A DNA stretch of 64,000 bases from Podocnemis expansa (taxonomy: Eukaryota > Chordata > Testudines > Podocnemididae): the NCBI GenBank assembly GCA_007922195.1, contig ML681963.1, positions 136,268,173-136,332,172 of the forward strand, written 5' to 3'. The notes beneath the pieces are model-generated. The model saw only the letters and a list, made by a program, of their open reading frames with translations, made no database searches and was not told where the DNA came from. Position 1 is the stretch's first letter. Each line of letters opens with the position of its first letter. The position numbers and the translations under genes were made by a program. Shown one piece after another: positions 1 through 10,387 of this stretch.

Positions 1-1413
1 CTCAAACCAAAGCCTCTGATAGCCTCCTCTCTCAGGTACAATTCCCACAAAAGTCAATATGGGAGTTTCACCTGAATAAAGTAAGGTCACCTGCCCTTCT
101 TACGCTGGTATATTTTTTTTACAGTGTAAAGAAAAATCGTTGAACACAATGTTTTCCTCTCCTGAGTATTTAAATTCAAGAAAAGGATGATTAAATATGC
201 AGCTGTATTAATTTTTCCCTTTTTGGTAGTGTGTCTCTGTAACCATTAGGTTCAGATGCGGTTCTCAGAAAATCTACAATGAATCAGCTGATGATATTAG
301 TCAGGGGGACTACACAGATGTTATAAACAGCTATGCTTCTTTCGAAAGTTAACTATTCTGTTAGCAAATGCTTGACTCTTTCAGTGCTCTGCTCACTGAT
401 GCTCATCAGGGAAATGGATCCACAGTCCTTCTGACGGTTCAGGTAACAGCTAATATAAAACAATGCACATTATTCTCATGTTTAATGTAGGTATTGTTTA
501 TTTTACAATATATTTAACACCATTATTACAGCTCTTCTTTCTCCCCTTTTATGTGCTGCAGTCACTTCTTCAGTTATAAGGCCAGAGGATAGGACTTTGA
601 TCATCTAGTCTGATCAACCCTTCATAGTACAGTCCATGGAACCATCCTAAAATAACTCCTCTTTGAACTGTAGCTTTCAGAAAAATGCTCAGTCTTACTC
701 TAGCTTGTTAAACGTGCAGCAGTGGTTCAGAGTTATAATTGCAGTGGGAAGTCATGGCTGATAGAAATCTCAACATACTTTTCCTGCCAGATTTGGCATG
801 AATATGGTCACAGGGTTTAGGCTGCTAATTTGCTGTACATGCTGCCTTTTCTTCTGGGAGATAAAGGACTAGATCCCTGGCTGATATGAATCAGTTTAGC
901 ACCACTGAAGTCAGTGGAGCCATACCAACTTACATCAACTGAGGATCTGGTCCATACATTTTTGTATTAGCATTCATCTTTAAACCAGTGGAATGTACAT
1001 GTTTCCCCATCCGTGAATATCCTAGCTGGAAAAGGGATTTTCCAGTTACCTGTGCAGCTTGCAGCCCACCCCCTATAAACACCAGCATCATTTCCATGTA
1101 GATAGTCAACATAGCTGTTACAGGAATATGCACTGAAGAAACTATCAAAATAAGTACCTTGTGTATTTATTTGAGATATTTATCCATGATTCTCATCATC
1201 CTAGCAACTGAACACCCCATGTAACAGATATTAAATACTGGCACAGAACTCAAGCCAAAATTTTCACATGTACAGTAGGGCCGCTAACTAAATTTGTCTG
1301 ATTTTGAAAGGTCCCGTGTACCTCTAGTACCTATTGATTTCAGCTGGGGTTGTGGACCATCAGAACATTTATACAGATGCCTAACTCAGGCATCTGAAAA
1401 ATGTAGTGCCCAT
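1..1413. other. Non-coding stretch with old interspersed repeats
   Basis: No exon is recognisable; open frames are short and lack family motifs. Around 575-660 the words GATCATCTAGTCTGATCAAC and CCATGGAACC mark an old reptile-type interspersed repeat, LINE 3' end or SINE, class uncertain. Around 895-960 the words CACTGAAGTCAGTGGAGCC and GAGGATCTGGTCC belong to a worn palindromic repeat that recurs in the window (for example 14240-14300 and 34040-34130). The rest looks like ordinary unique intergenic or intronic DNA. Confidence 0.5.
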
Positions 1414-1424
1414 AATTATAGAAG

Positions 1425-1639
1425 TTCCAAAGGGGTAGTTGTGTTAGTCTAGTTCAGTAAAATAAACAAGGAGTCCTGTGGCACTTAAAGACCAATACAT
1501 TTATTTTTGACATGAGCTTTCGTGGGAAAAAAATCTCACTTTGTCAGATTATGGGGGAGGATTTTCTCCCACAAAAGCTCATGAAATTAATAAATTTGTT
1601 AGTTTTTAAGTGCCACAGGGCTCCTTGTTTGTTTTTCAT
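1425..1639. mobile_element. Fold-back tail of a Penelope-like element
   Basis: The left arm reads the PLE 3' tail in antisense (GTGTTAGTCTAG, then TGTGGCACTTAAAGACCA, CATGAGCTTTCGTGGG). The right arm reads it in sense (CCCACAAAAGCTCATG, AATAAATTTGTTAG, AAGTGCCACAGG). Flanks AATTATAGAAG (1414-1424) and AGTTATAGGAG (1640-1650) match at 9 of 11 positions and look like a worn target duplication. It contains only 3'-terminal non-coding sequence. Assignment to PLE rests on the coding copy at 8558-10381, which has the same tail. Confidence 0.85.
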
Positions 1640-1650
1640 AGTTATAGGAG

Positions 1651-4600
1651 AACCCATACCCTGCTGCAGTGAAAAACTCTTGGTGAGTCAAAGAGCAAAT
1701 CTGGCATTGTGCCATGAAAATCCATAGATCATCACAAGAAGCAGGTTCTGATGTGAGGGTCAGAAGAACGCCTACTGCAAGCCATGGACAGTTCATTCCC
1801 AGGAGCTCCCCACTGAATTACAACTACCACTAAGAGGATAGGTGGCAACTGAAGTCTCATGCACCTTGGATCCCAAATGATTTAGGGCTTTAGCTCCTTC
1901 TCCACAGATAATAAATATGTTCTGTTACCTTGAATGAATTCATCAACTTAAATTCATTGTATAAAATAAGATGTCTAAAAATCTTAACCCAAGAAAAGCT
2001 AACGATAGAGTTGAGAAAACCACTGACAGCAACCTGTTAATTACCAGATATCTGACTGGAGAGAATTACAAAGACAGTTATTCAGAAGATTTCTTAACTG
2101 GATCATATTTCACTACAAAACCAAGAGTCTTCCAAGCACAAGATCCAGCCCACAAAGCAAATGCAATTTTTTTGAACCCCTTAATTGGGATGTTAGGAAA
2201 CTGTCAAAAAGTGGCAGTATGGGGGAGGGTAATAGGATTTAGTCCCATTTTTTCTTGAAGAAATTTGTGGAAAACTGATGTTGACTTTTCAGAGGATAGA
2301 TAGCCTGATAATACTGTGAAAGATTAGTCACAAGTTAGAGGTTTGTTGCAGGACGGAATGGGTGAGATTCTTTGATTTAAGGTAAAATTCTATGATTTAG
2401 TGTAAAATTTTTCGCAAGCATCTAGGAGACTTCATCACTGACTTTCAGTAAAATTTAGGCTCCTAAGTCATGAAAATGTTGCCTAAATTACTTATATTTA
2501 TACAAACAGGCAATGGACATTAAAATACCACAAATGGTCTTTCAGAAATCTGTAGGAGAATACAGCCATGAATGAAGAGGGGAGGAGGCATGAAAGCCAT
2601 AGAGCAGTGTTATCTGTTCTTTCCCACAGCTTATCAATTATCATCTTGAACTACACGTATTGGTTGCCAAATCTGATGAACACATTTTCTATTTTATCTA
2701 TCTATGTAGGAGGGATTTATTTTTCTTCCCAAAATATCACCTGCCTCTCATTGTTTGCAACTCTTTTTCTTATTTCTCCTTTTCCTCTTTCTCCTCCCTC
2801 ATTCAATTTTTTGTTTGTGGTAAAGTTAGGCACTTAAACAGCAAAGATTTTCAATGCCCCTAAGTATAGGCAGCTCCCACTGACGTGGGGTTGCTCAGAG
2901 TAAATACTTTTGAAAGTGAAACCACCTTATGTTTAGATGCTTGATTTTAAGCCAGCCAGCTTTGAAATTCTTGGTCTATGTCTTTTCCTCCTCCCTCCAC
3001 CTATTTTAGCAACTCTTTTCTAAAAACAAGTTAATTACCCCTTTATTTTCTGGATGTGGTTAAGGTCTTCCAGATGGGATTAGGGTCTTTCTTGGCAGAT
3101 TAAAAGGGGCACTTCTGGAGTCATACTGAGTAATTGTTTCAGATGGAAGAATTCTAACAACTGAGTAACCAGAACCATTTCCTGAAGCATCTGAATATTA
3201 CTGTACACTTGTACACAACACTAGAACAATCCCCCATCTTTAAACATGATGGTCAAATAGCATTCAACAAATGACAGCATATGCTGAGATGATATAAGAA
3301 GTAGGTTGCTAAAACAGCCAAACACAGACCTTGTTAATGCTCTAACAGAGTTACAGTGATAGCTCTAGAAACTTAGAACTAATGCACTTCTCAGTGGGCA
3401 TGATCCTGCTCCCATCAAATTCAACAAAATTTTTGCTGCTGAACTTTATAGGGTCTGGATCAGGCCCCACATCACTGGTCGGTGCTGCAAAAAGTACTTA
3501 TCTTAAAACTCTTTGGATGAATTTCATTCCCATGCAGAGGGGCAGTCCAAGACATATGCAACATAAATCCTACTTAAGCTATTCAAATAGGGGATCATAA
3601 GGAAAGTGCAAAGTTTCTTGTGCCCTGGGAGGCACAAGCTGGCCAATAAATAGTGTAGAATTTTCCTTTAACAAAGGATACACATTTACTGCCAGGAAAT
3701 CATAAACCTCAGAGGTAGATTACAAAGTAGTGATAGCAGGTTACACTTGGATATTAACTTCACACAGCACAAAACTCTGGTTTCCATATATGGAAGAACA
3801 GAGCCTTTAAATGTACTCCTGTAAATTTTTCAAAGCAGGAAATCACCAAGGCTATCATTTGGTGTTAACTGGAGAATCTCAGGGACAGAATGACCTTCCT
3901 ATTCCAGGTTTCTGAAGCATACCACTCAGGAGATACAGAAGCAAAAGCTGCGTTTAAGGTCAAAATGGCCTGATATGCTCATTTATGTCTAATATATAAA
4001 TGTATGCACAATTCCCTGAAGGAAAACCACAGTGATTTGTATGAAGTTTTGACCTGTGAATGACAAGTCAATCCCACTGAGTATTGTTTCTGGGCTGAAC
4101 AACTGCTGTACTACTGAGCTAAGGATGGTTTAAGAATTCAACCATAAGACTCTGCGACTAAAGCTCTATACTTTCTTTCTTTCTTTCTTTCTGTGTGGGT
4201 GGTGATAGTATATAAAAGGATCCCATTAACCTATATTTTTTAAGATGGAACCATTTGATGAAAAGCCACAGAAGTAAGGATGACTATTTTGGCTGGAGGT
4301 TTCATCACATGACAATCTTTAATTAAAGATTGATTCCTGGGGACTCCAGGATGATCCTGAAGGGCTGGCAACCCTACACAGCAGTGAAAGTGCAGTGACT
4401 TAGTGGATAAAGTTCCAGGCCTGGCAATGTTCCACACCTGGTTCAGGATGCTAATTAGGTACTACTTAGATGATAATTATCTGGCTTTGTTGAGGTTTTA
4501 AAATTAATATTTTATTTCAGTGAAAAATAATTTACACTTAATTATACTGAGAGCATAACAGCCAAAGAGCTCATTTGCCAATAAATAATGAGATCATCAG

Positions 4601-5235
4601 GAGTACAGGAATTTTACAAACATTTTCTTAAGGAGTCAACACAAGCACAGTGCATCAAAAATGCTAGGAAATGATCTGCAAAGACTCATCTCTGTTTCAC
4701 ATGTAGACAGTTATATATTAAACTGAACCACCCACTGTTGCTCATCCTTTTCACTCTCTGATGAGGCTTCTTTACTTCATTATATTTTCAGGGTGAGTGC
4801 CCAGCAAATGAACCCATACCTTTGACGATGAAGGGTGAACTATTCAACAGCACTCAGTGTAGGCCTAGCTTTTTTCCCATTGAAATCCCTGGCAAAAATT
4901 CTATTGACTTCAATGAGAGAAAACTTAGGTCAAGACTAAGTGCCTTAGAAATCCTCTCCAAAACTGTTATACTGTAGGATTAAACCCCAAGAATCTGAAT
5001 GTTTCTGCTTCTAACTTCTGGATACACAGTTTAATCACATCTATTTTTCCTTTAAGCTCATGTCAGCATCGCTCCTTTTCATTAGCATCCATCTGTTTTT
5101 CAGCTTCTCTCTGACTTTGCTTATTAATACTTAGAATTTTTACATTGCTTTACATCTTCAAAGAGCCCTATGAAGATTAACTAATTAATCCTCATAACAT
5201 GCCCATGATATACTAAGTAGTTTTACATACTATGC
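1651..5235. other. Non-coding stretch, old repeats only
   Basis: No convincing exon was found. A 95-codon frame near 1971-2258 has no recognisable motif. Old palindromic repeat words occur near 3395-3470 (GATCCTGCTCCCATCAAATT, GGATCAGGCCC) and 4870-4940 (CCCATTGAAATCCCTGGCAA, TATTGACTTCAATGAGAG). Near 2820-2980 there are relics with TTTCAATGCCCCTAAG-type words. The sequence at 5120-5220 resembles a worn SINE or LINE tail. Confidence 0.45.
4171..4192. repeat. (CTTT)n microsatellite
   Basis: About five CTTT units in tandem, read directly. Confidence 0.95.
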
Positions 5236-5405
5236 CAGGGGCCTCAAACTCAAATCATCATGAGGGCCACATGAGGACTAGTAGAGGGCTGCATGAGGAC
5301 TAGTACATTAGCCCGAGGGCTGCACCACTGAAACCTTTTCATACAATGTTATTGCAAATATTAGTAATGATTGTATCATCATGGGATGCATGTTTGAGAC
5401 CACTG
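5236..5405. mobile_element. hAT-type MITE, perfect 8-bp target duplication
   Basis: A 170-bp non-autonomous DNA transposon. The left end CAGGGGCCTCAAACTC and right end GTTTGAGACCACTG are imperfect inverted repeats. It is flanked by TACTATGC on both sides (5228-5235 and 5406-5413), the 8-bp duplication typical of hAT transposases. The interior repeats the words AGGACTAGTA and GGGCTGCA. No coding capacity. Confidence 0.9.
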
Positions 5406-5413
5406 TACTATGC

Positions 5414-5640
5414 TATAATGGCTAGAGCTCTGAATTGGGTGTCATGAGATCTCAGTTCTAATCCTGGCTTTCCCACTAACCTGTTTTGTGGTGAAGTGCA
5501 AGTAACTCTCAGCACCTCTGTTTTCTCTCTCCCCCTTTGTCTATTTTCTCTTTTTAGACTAGGTTCTTCAGACCAGGAATTCTCTCTTACTTTGTATATG
5601 ATGATGCCTAGACAAAGGGGCTCCAGTCAAGCCTTCTATG
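5414..5640 (+). mobile_element. MIR-like SINE
   Basis: Worn tRNA-derived SINE. The words are ATGGCTAGAGCTCTGAATT, ATCTCAGTTCTAATCCTGGC, TTTCCCACTAAC, a pyrimidine-rich stretch, then an end near ATGATGCCTAGACAAAGGGG. The order matches the MIR/CORE-SINE plan (box A/B-derived head, 'summary-sentence' core, tail). It begins right after the neighbouring hAT duplication. Confidence 0.6.
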
Positions 5641-5654
5641 CTTTAGTTTAACAG

Positions 5655-5767
5655 TAAATAATAATTCACAGTTAAGGAACTCAAGATATGTAGAGTTTAA
5701 GAAGCTTGTCCTTGCCACACAGTGAGTTAATAGTGGGGTCAGGATTGGAGCTGGAGCTTGCCTGGCT
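5655..5767 (-). mobile_element. MIR-like SINE core, antisense
   Basis: Antisense MIR core words are visible: AAGAAGCTTGTCCTTGCCAC, ACACAGTGAG and GGGGTCAGGATTGGAGCT. In sense these would be the 'tgtgaccttgggcaagtt' region. It abuts the hAT element starting at 5776. Confidence 0.55.
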
Positions 5768-5775
5768 CCCTGGAT

Positions 5776-5961
5776 CAGTGGTTTTCAAACTTTTTTCTCA
5801 AGACCCAGCTGAAAAAAAATCATTTACGCCTGCAACCCAACAGTTCCGTCTTTCAGCAATCATTTCAGTCTTTCAGTGGCAGCAGCATGAGGTGCTGCGA
5901 TCCAGTACCTGAGAAACTGCAACTCAGTACTGGGTCCTGACCTGTGGTCTGAAAACCGCTG
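5776..5961. mobile_element. hAT-type MITE
   Basis: Ends CAGTGGTTTTCAAAC and TCTGAAAACCGCTG form an imperfect terminal inverted repeat of the hAT 'CAGNGGTT' type. The flanks CCCTGGAT (5768-5775) and CACTAGAC (5962-5969) agree at 5 of 8 positions, a decayed 8-bp duplication. Internal words GAGAAACTGCAACTCAGTAC and CAGCAGCATGAGGTGCTGCG. Non-coding. Confidence 0.75.
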
Positions 5962-6064
5962 CACTAGACCACAGTGCCTTATGGTTCTACTTAGAGATAT
6001 TTGTATTTCTCTCAGAGCTTCCTCCCCTATTCCTCTTTCCTGAAGGAATCTCTTCTTTTGAACA

Positions 6065-6330
6065 CATGGGTGGCCTGCAACCTGTGGCTCCGGAGCCGCA
6101 TGTAGCTCTTTAGCTGCCGCCTTGTGGCTCCAGGTCCCCCATCACCAGGGGAACCTAAGGAGGTGCCCACTTCTGGTTCCAGGCTCCCTGCCCCTGCCAG
6201 GGGACCCTGAGGCAGGTACACCGGTCCAGCTCCCCCCCACCATGTGGCCATACCCATTGCAGCTCTCAAAACTGTTACTGAAGGAATTTTTAAAATGGCT
6301 CTTCTTATCTTTTGGGTTGCTGACCTCTAG
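6065..6330. mobile_element. hAT-type MITE (GCAACCTGTGGCTC family)
   Basis: The left end GGTGGCCTGCAACCTGTGGC and right end GGGTTGCTGACCTC are inverted copies, followed inward by GAGCCGCATGTAGCTCTTT. This is the layout of the widespread hAT MITEs with the end consensus CAGGGGTCGGCAACC. The 8-bp duplication is not clear (about 4 of 8 match). The GC-rich interior produces meaningless open frames on both strands. Confidence 0.7.
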
Positions 6331-6338
6331 AATAGACA

Positions 6339-7543
6339 ATGGAGAGGGCATTCTTCTTTTTTGACTGACGTTAGACATCCTACAGTAGACTGTAAATATT
6401 CTGCAACATTTCCCACAAGCTAGATAAAGGGCCCTGGCTAGTTTAGCTAGGCATTTAATTCAGAATGACAACAGAAGGTGTCTTGTGAACAAGCTGATGA
6501 TTTAGTGTACTACTTTAATTAATTGTTCTTAAGCAGGGAAGGAACAAAGAAGGAAAGTGTTGTTGGAAAGATGCTAATGGATAACTACTGTCCTCTAGAC
6601 ACAGAAAGAAGCAGTCACAGTATAAGTCAAGAATATTCCTGCATAGCAATAGACTGGAAGTGCTACACGGACTTGTCTACTGTTAGAAAGGATGTATTGG
6701 GTGAAGAGTGGGTCAAAACATGGACACAGTCCTGCAGTGCTAAAGCTCTCGCTCCTGAGGTTATGTGATGAGCTGAAAATTTCAGTTTTTGTTTAAATGC
6801 AAATTAAGTTTCTAACCTTCATATGAAGAAAGGCTTATGATTCCCCCCTCCCCCCAGCCAAGTGTCATTAGCAATAGTGAAGAACCAGGTTCACAGTTGT
6901 CTAATAAAATAAATGATATGACTGGCTCAAACTCTTTGTAAAATCTTACCCATGCCTAGATTTTGGAAATTAAAAATGTTACTCTGTTCACCTTTATAGG
7001 TATATGTTTCCTGCTTGCAAGCATTCAGGAGTCCTTGGCAATATGAAACCACAAATGCTATTTATTTGGGAAGCAAGATAAATATCAACTTACATGATAA
7101 AATGAAAAGAGAAAACCCCCCAAACAGTGTATGAGGGATAGAGTGACCATACAGCCCCATTTCTGAACTGTCTGGTTGTTTAAGCCACACACACACACAA
7201 AACAATCTCCATCCACGTAAACTTCATACATGAATCCAATTATACTTTATGGGGGTTGACCGGATGTCAGGGGATGATTCTCTTCAACCTGTTTGCTCTC
7301 ATCCTATGAAGCCCTCACCACCATGTCCCATTCCAATCTGGTATTGCCAAGTCCTGGTTCAGTGAAGTCAGTTCCTTCAGCTCAGCTGCTACCAAATCCA
7401 GCCCTGAAAAGTCACCTTCACTGATATCAGTTCTGGTCCTGCAAAAACAGATAGACGTAGGGTCCAGAATCTTTGGGAAGGAAACCAAGAAACAAAAACC
7501 CTCCTGTGACAGAATCTCTACTGTCCAAATTCCTGGTCTATTG
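6339..7543. other. Non-coding stretch
   Basis: No recognised gene or well-preserved repeat. A short (AC)n lies near 7187-7199 and a C-rich run near 6847. An 81-codon frame at 6523-6768 has no family features. Confidence 0.4.
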
Positions 7544-7551
7544 AATATGGG

Positions 7552-7979
7552 CAGGGCTTAACGTATAATTTGGTGGGCCGCAGAAACCCTCCTAATCAGG
7601 TGACCCACTGCACCCCAGCTCCTGCTCCCAATCTCTTCCCCTGTCCCCAAAATCCACCTTAGCCCACAATACCAACCCTCAAAATCTACCCCCAATACCC
7701 ACTGCCCAGCCCCCACTACTACCCCCGCAGCATGAGCTGGTCACCCCAGTACTTAGCAGGCGTGGTGCAGCTGCAGAGGAGACAGTAGGTTGTGGGTCAG
7801 GCTGGCAGCATGGCTTGGGCCTGGCTGGGGTGGGGGGAGTGGTATTTTTCAATGGTGTGCCCTGGAACGCAGCATTCTGGCACCGTTTTCTATTTTTAGG
7901 GGGCCCAGCATGCTGAACACCTAAAAACAGTGGGCCCCGGAACAGCGTTCCAGGCCATTCCAGCTTACTTTAACTCCTG
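7552..7979. mobile_element. hAT element, 'TTTAACCCCTG' family, short copy
   Basis: The left end CAGGGCTTAACGTATAATTT and right end CTTACTTTAACTCCTG are inverted repeats matching the better-preserved copy at 50510-51294. Flanks AATATGGG (7544-7551) and AACTTGGG (7980-7987) agree at 6 of 8 positions. Near the right end it carries the family palindrome CTATTTTTAGGGGGCCC / CTAAAAACAGTGGGCCCC and a C-rich interior. Non-coding. Confidence 0.85.
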
Positions 7980-8879
7980 AACTTGGGCACACTATTCACA
8001 GTACACTACCTGTCAGCTTCAGGAGACCCAACTCTCCCAAGGCTATGCCTTTCAGATTTCCCTCCTTTCCATAAATATATTTACATACACAATTAAATAT
8101 CATTGCCAAAACCAGATCACAGAAACTTCAAACAATACAACATAATGCACTATATTGAACTGCTTATGTGAATTAAACACAACAGATTTAGTTGTTCCCC
8201 CTTTCTCCTAAAGGGAACAAAACTGCTCTGCTTCCTCAAAAGCTATCTAGCTCTGAGCCATCACTTATATATGTGACCCCAGTGTAATCACTGCAGCAAC
8301 ATCTGCCTGAGTTTGCAGAGACACAAACAATAGCTCTGACAGCTGCATCATGTATTTCAATGAGGCATCAGCACCAAGATCCACTGCAGTAAAATCTCTA
8401 CTAATAGCAGCCCTATGAAGGCCTTTGTGCACAAGATTACAGAGGGCCCAGCTCACCCAAGCAACTAACCAATAGCCCTAGTATAAGTACTAAAGCTGCC
8501 ACTCTGAAGTGCCTCTGCTTGTCCCAGGGGAGGGAGACTCCTGCTGCTGTTCGTAGAGTTCCAAAGAGGCAGCCATGTTAGTCTAGTAAAGCAAAAAATG
8601 CAAGGAGTCTTGTGGCACTTAAAGACTAACAGATCTATTTATCACATGAGCTTTCATGGGAGAAAAACCCACTTTGTCAGACATTTTGAAGAGGGGTAAC
8701 TTACAGACTGGGATGAAAATAAATGCAGGGGAGTATAAGACATGGGATCAGGTCATACTGCAACAGCAAATCAGAGCAGTTGTAAAGACTCTGGGAAACA
8801 GCACATAGAGGGGACGGTGAAGTCAAATTGCCTGTTATAATGATAAAGAATCCATAGTCATGACTCAGTTCTGCTTTCA

Positions 8880-9632
8880 TAACCTGCTAGGGTGGGCTCG
8901 AATGTATTCACTTGCTCCTCTCCAGTGCGTGCCTAACAGAGAAACCCCTGCAGAAAGCAGCTGGAGTGCCAGGATCCAGTCTGTTCAGGACTCACAAGAA
9001 GACTGCTCAGAGTTCCCATCCCACATTAAACTACTACTCAGCATAAACATAGCAATGAACTTTATTAACTAACTAAACCAACCTTATCCTAAGAAACCAT
9101 AATAAATTTAAAGAAAACAGTAAGAAACCCAAGAGTTCCAATGTTCAGGTGGAGTCACCCTTATCTCAGCTGCAGTCTTTTAAGTCCTTGAAGCTTAAAT
9201 GCAAAAAACAGAAGCCATCCTCATCTCCTCTGGCTGCAGGAATCTTCAGACAAAATGCCATGCATTTCTTTCTTCCTCCTGTGTAGCCAGCACCACACAG
9301 TCAGGTCACTGGCCATCCTGCTCTCAGTTCTACTGCAGACAATTCCCCTCCAAAACTGTCCAAAGCAGGGAGAAAACATCCTTTCATGCAGCTCCTTTCA
9401 CTCAGTCCCTGAGCACATGAACTCTGCAGCTCTCTCTGTTTGCTCCTCTCAGACTTCTCCCTGGGCATATAACTCCAGCATAACAATAAAATTTGTGGAG
9501 CATGCTCAGTGTGCTCCCACACCCTCTTACCAGAAGGTTCTGGTTTCTGGGCTGCAAAATCTGCCCAGCAATGTAACCCAGCCATAAAGGCTCCCTGAAA
9601 GAGATTACTCCTTTTTAGGCACATGGGTTACA
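8880..9632 (-). mobile_element. LTR-like insert (probable solo LTR) inside the PLE
   Basis: The 753-bp insert is flanked by CTTTCA on both sides (8874-8879 and 9633-9638). Removing it restores the PLE antisense arm, which matches its sense partner across the junction. In the minus orientation it begins TGTAACCC and ends GCAGGTTA, and has an AATAAA signal within GTTAGTTAATAAAGTTC. A 6-bp duplication and TG-start suggest an endogenous-retrovirus-type LTR, but the TA end is not the usual CA and no internal genes are present, so the class is inferred. Confidence 0.72.
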
Positions 9633-9679
9633 CTTTCACACACAAAATCTAATCTGCATATTAGTTCAATTTTGGCTGA

Positions 9680-10142
9680 CCTAACAACAGAAACATTAAA
9701 GCAGGCACATATCCCCTGCAACAAACCATGTTGCCAATTTTGTCCACATATTTGCACAAAAGACACCATCATAAGACCTAATCAAGCCAGCTACTCCATC
9801 AAAGGGTCATTCACCTGCTCATCCACTAGTATGATTTATGCCATCATGTGCCAGAAATGCCCCCGCACCTTATACGTTGAACAAACAGGACAGTCCCTAT
9901 GCGGAAGAATAAACAGGCACAAAACTGATATCAGAAATCACAACAACAACAAAACAGTTGCTGATCACTTCCATGTTCCTAATCATTCCATTGATGATTT
10001 GTTAATGATGGTCCTCAAGAAAATCAATGGGACATCAAGACTTCAAAGAGAAACAGCTGAAATTGAACTGATATGCAGATCAGATTGTGTGAAAGTAGGA
10101 CTGAATCATGACTATGGATTCTTCTCCCATTACAACAGGTAA
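9680..10142 (+). pseudogene. C-terminal GIY-YIG endonuclease domain of a PLE (5'-truncated)
   Basis: An open frame (numbered from codon 1 at 9672) whose first ~3 codons come from the antisense arm. PLE coding starts about 9680 and ends with TAA at 10140-10142. An N-proximal cysteine cluster (C16, C20, C21, C24) is followed by the endonuclease core: IYAI near 55-58, C60-x2-C63, YVEQTG at 68-73, R79, H83, H90 and HF at 99-100. This fits the GIY-YIG nuclease with the CCHH zinc motif of vertebrate PLEs, which nicks target DNA for target-primed reverse transcription. The usual YVG/YIG glycine is Glu70 here, so activity is doubtful. The reverse transcriptase part is missing. The frame is open, with no internal stop, which suggests a fairly recent insertion. 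No promoter is apparent. Confidence 0.88.
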
Positions 10143-10291
10143 TTTGAACTTCACCCTCCCTCTATGTGCTGTTTCCCAGAGTTTGAATCTTTACAAATGC
10201 TTTGATTTCCTGTTGCAGTATGACCTGATCCCATGTCTTACACTCCCCTGCATTTATTTTCATTCCAGTATGTTCCCCCACTTCAAAGTGT

Positions 10292-10330
10292 CTGATGAAG
10301 TGGGATTTTCTCCCATGAAAGCTCATGTGA
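10292..10330 (+). ncRNA. Hammerhead-ribozyme-like core in PLE tail
   Basis: CTGATGA (10292-10298) is followed by one extra A. Stem II then pairs GTGGGA (10300-10305) with TCCCAT (10311-10316) around loop TTTTC. GAAA follows (10317-10320), and GCTCATGT can form a two-pair stem III. These are the conserved parts of a hammerhead ribozyme. PLEs are known to carry such ribozymes in their terminal repeats. The expected U-H cleavage step after stem III reads GA, and the extra A is unusual, so self-cleavage is uncertain. Confidence 0.55.
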
Positions 10331-10387
10331 TAAATAAATCTATTAGTCTTTAAGTGCCACAAGACTCCTTGCTTTTTTTCCTAGAGT

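Larger units (their letters stand above)
8558..10381. mobile_element. Fold-back Penelope-like retroelement with endonuclease domain
   Basis: The minus-strand arm runs from 8558 to 8879 and resumes at 9633-9679, interrupted by the insert at 8880-9632. It is the inverse of the plus-strand arm, which encodes the last ~150 codons of a PLE protein (to 10142) and then about 240 bp of 3' tail ending in TTAGTCTTTAAGTGCCAC. The antisense arm reaches only the last ~45 codons, so the arms are unequal and the extra coding part forms the loop. TAGAGT lies on both outer sides (8554-8559 and 10382-10387). The reverse transcriptase domain is absent; the copy is 5'-truncated. Confidence 0.88.

Noticed and set aside
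1971..2258. A 95-codon frame as a small host exon
   Set aside because: Plausible amino-acid mix but no recognisable domain and no supporting splice context.
8558..10381. A CRISPR-like or tandem array reading of the repeated GTGGCACTTAAAGACTAAC words
   Set aside because: The words are dispersed PLE tails in opposite orientation, not regularly spaced repeats with unique spacers.
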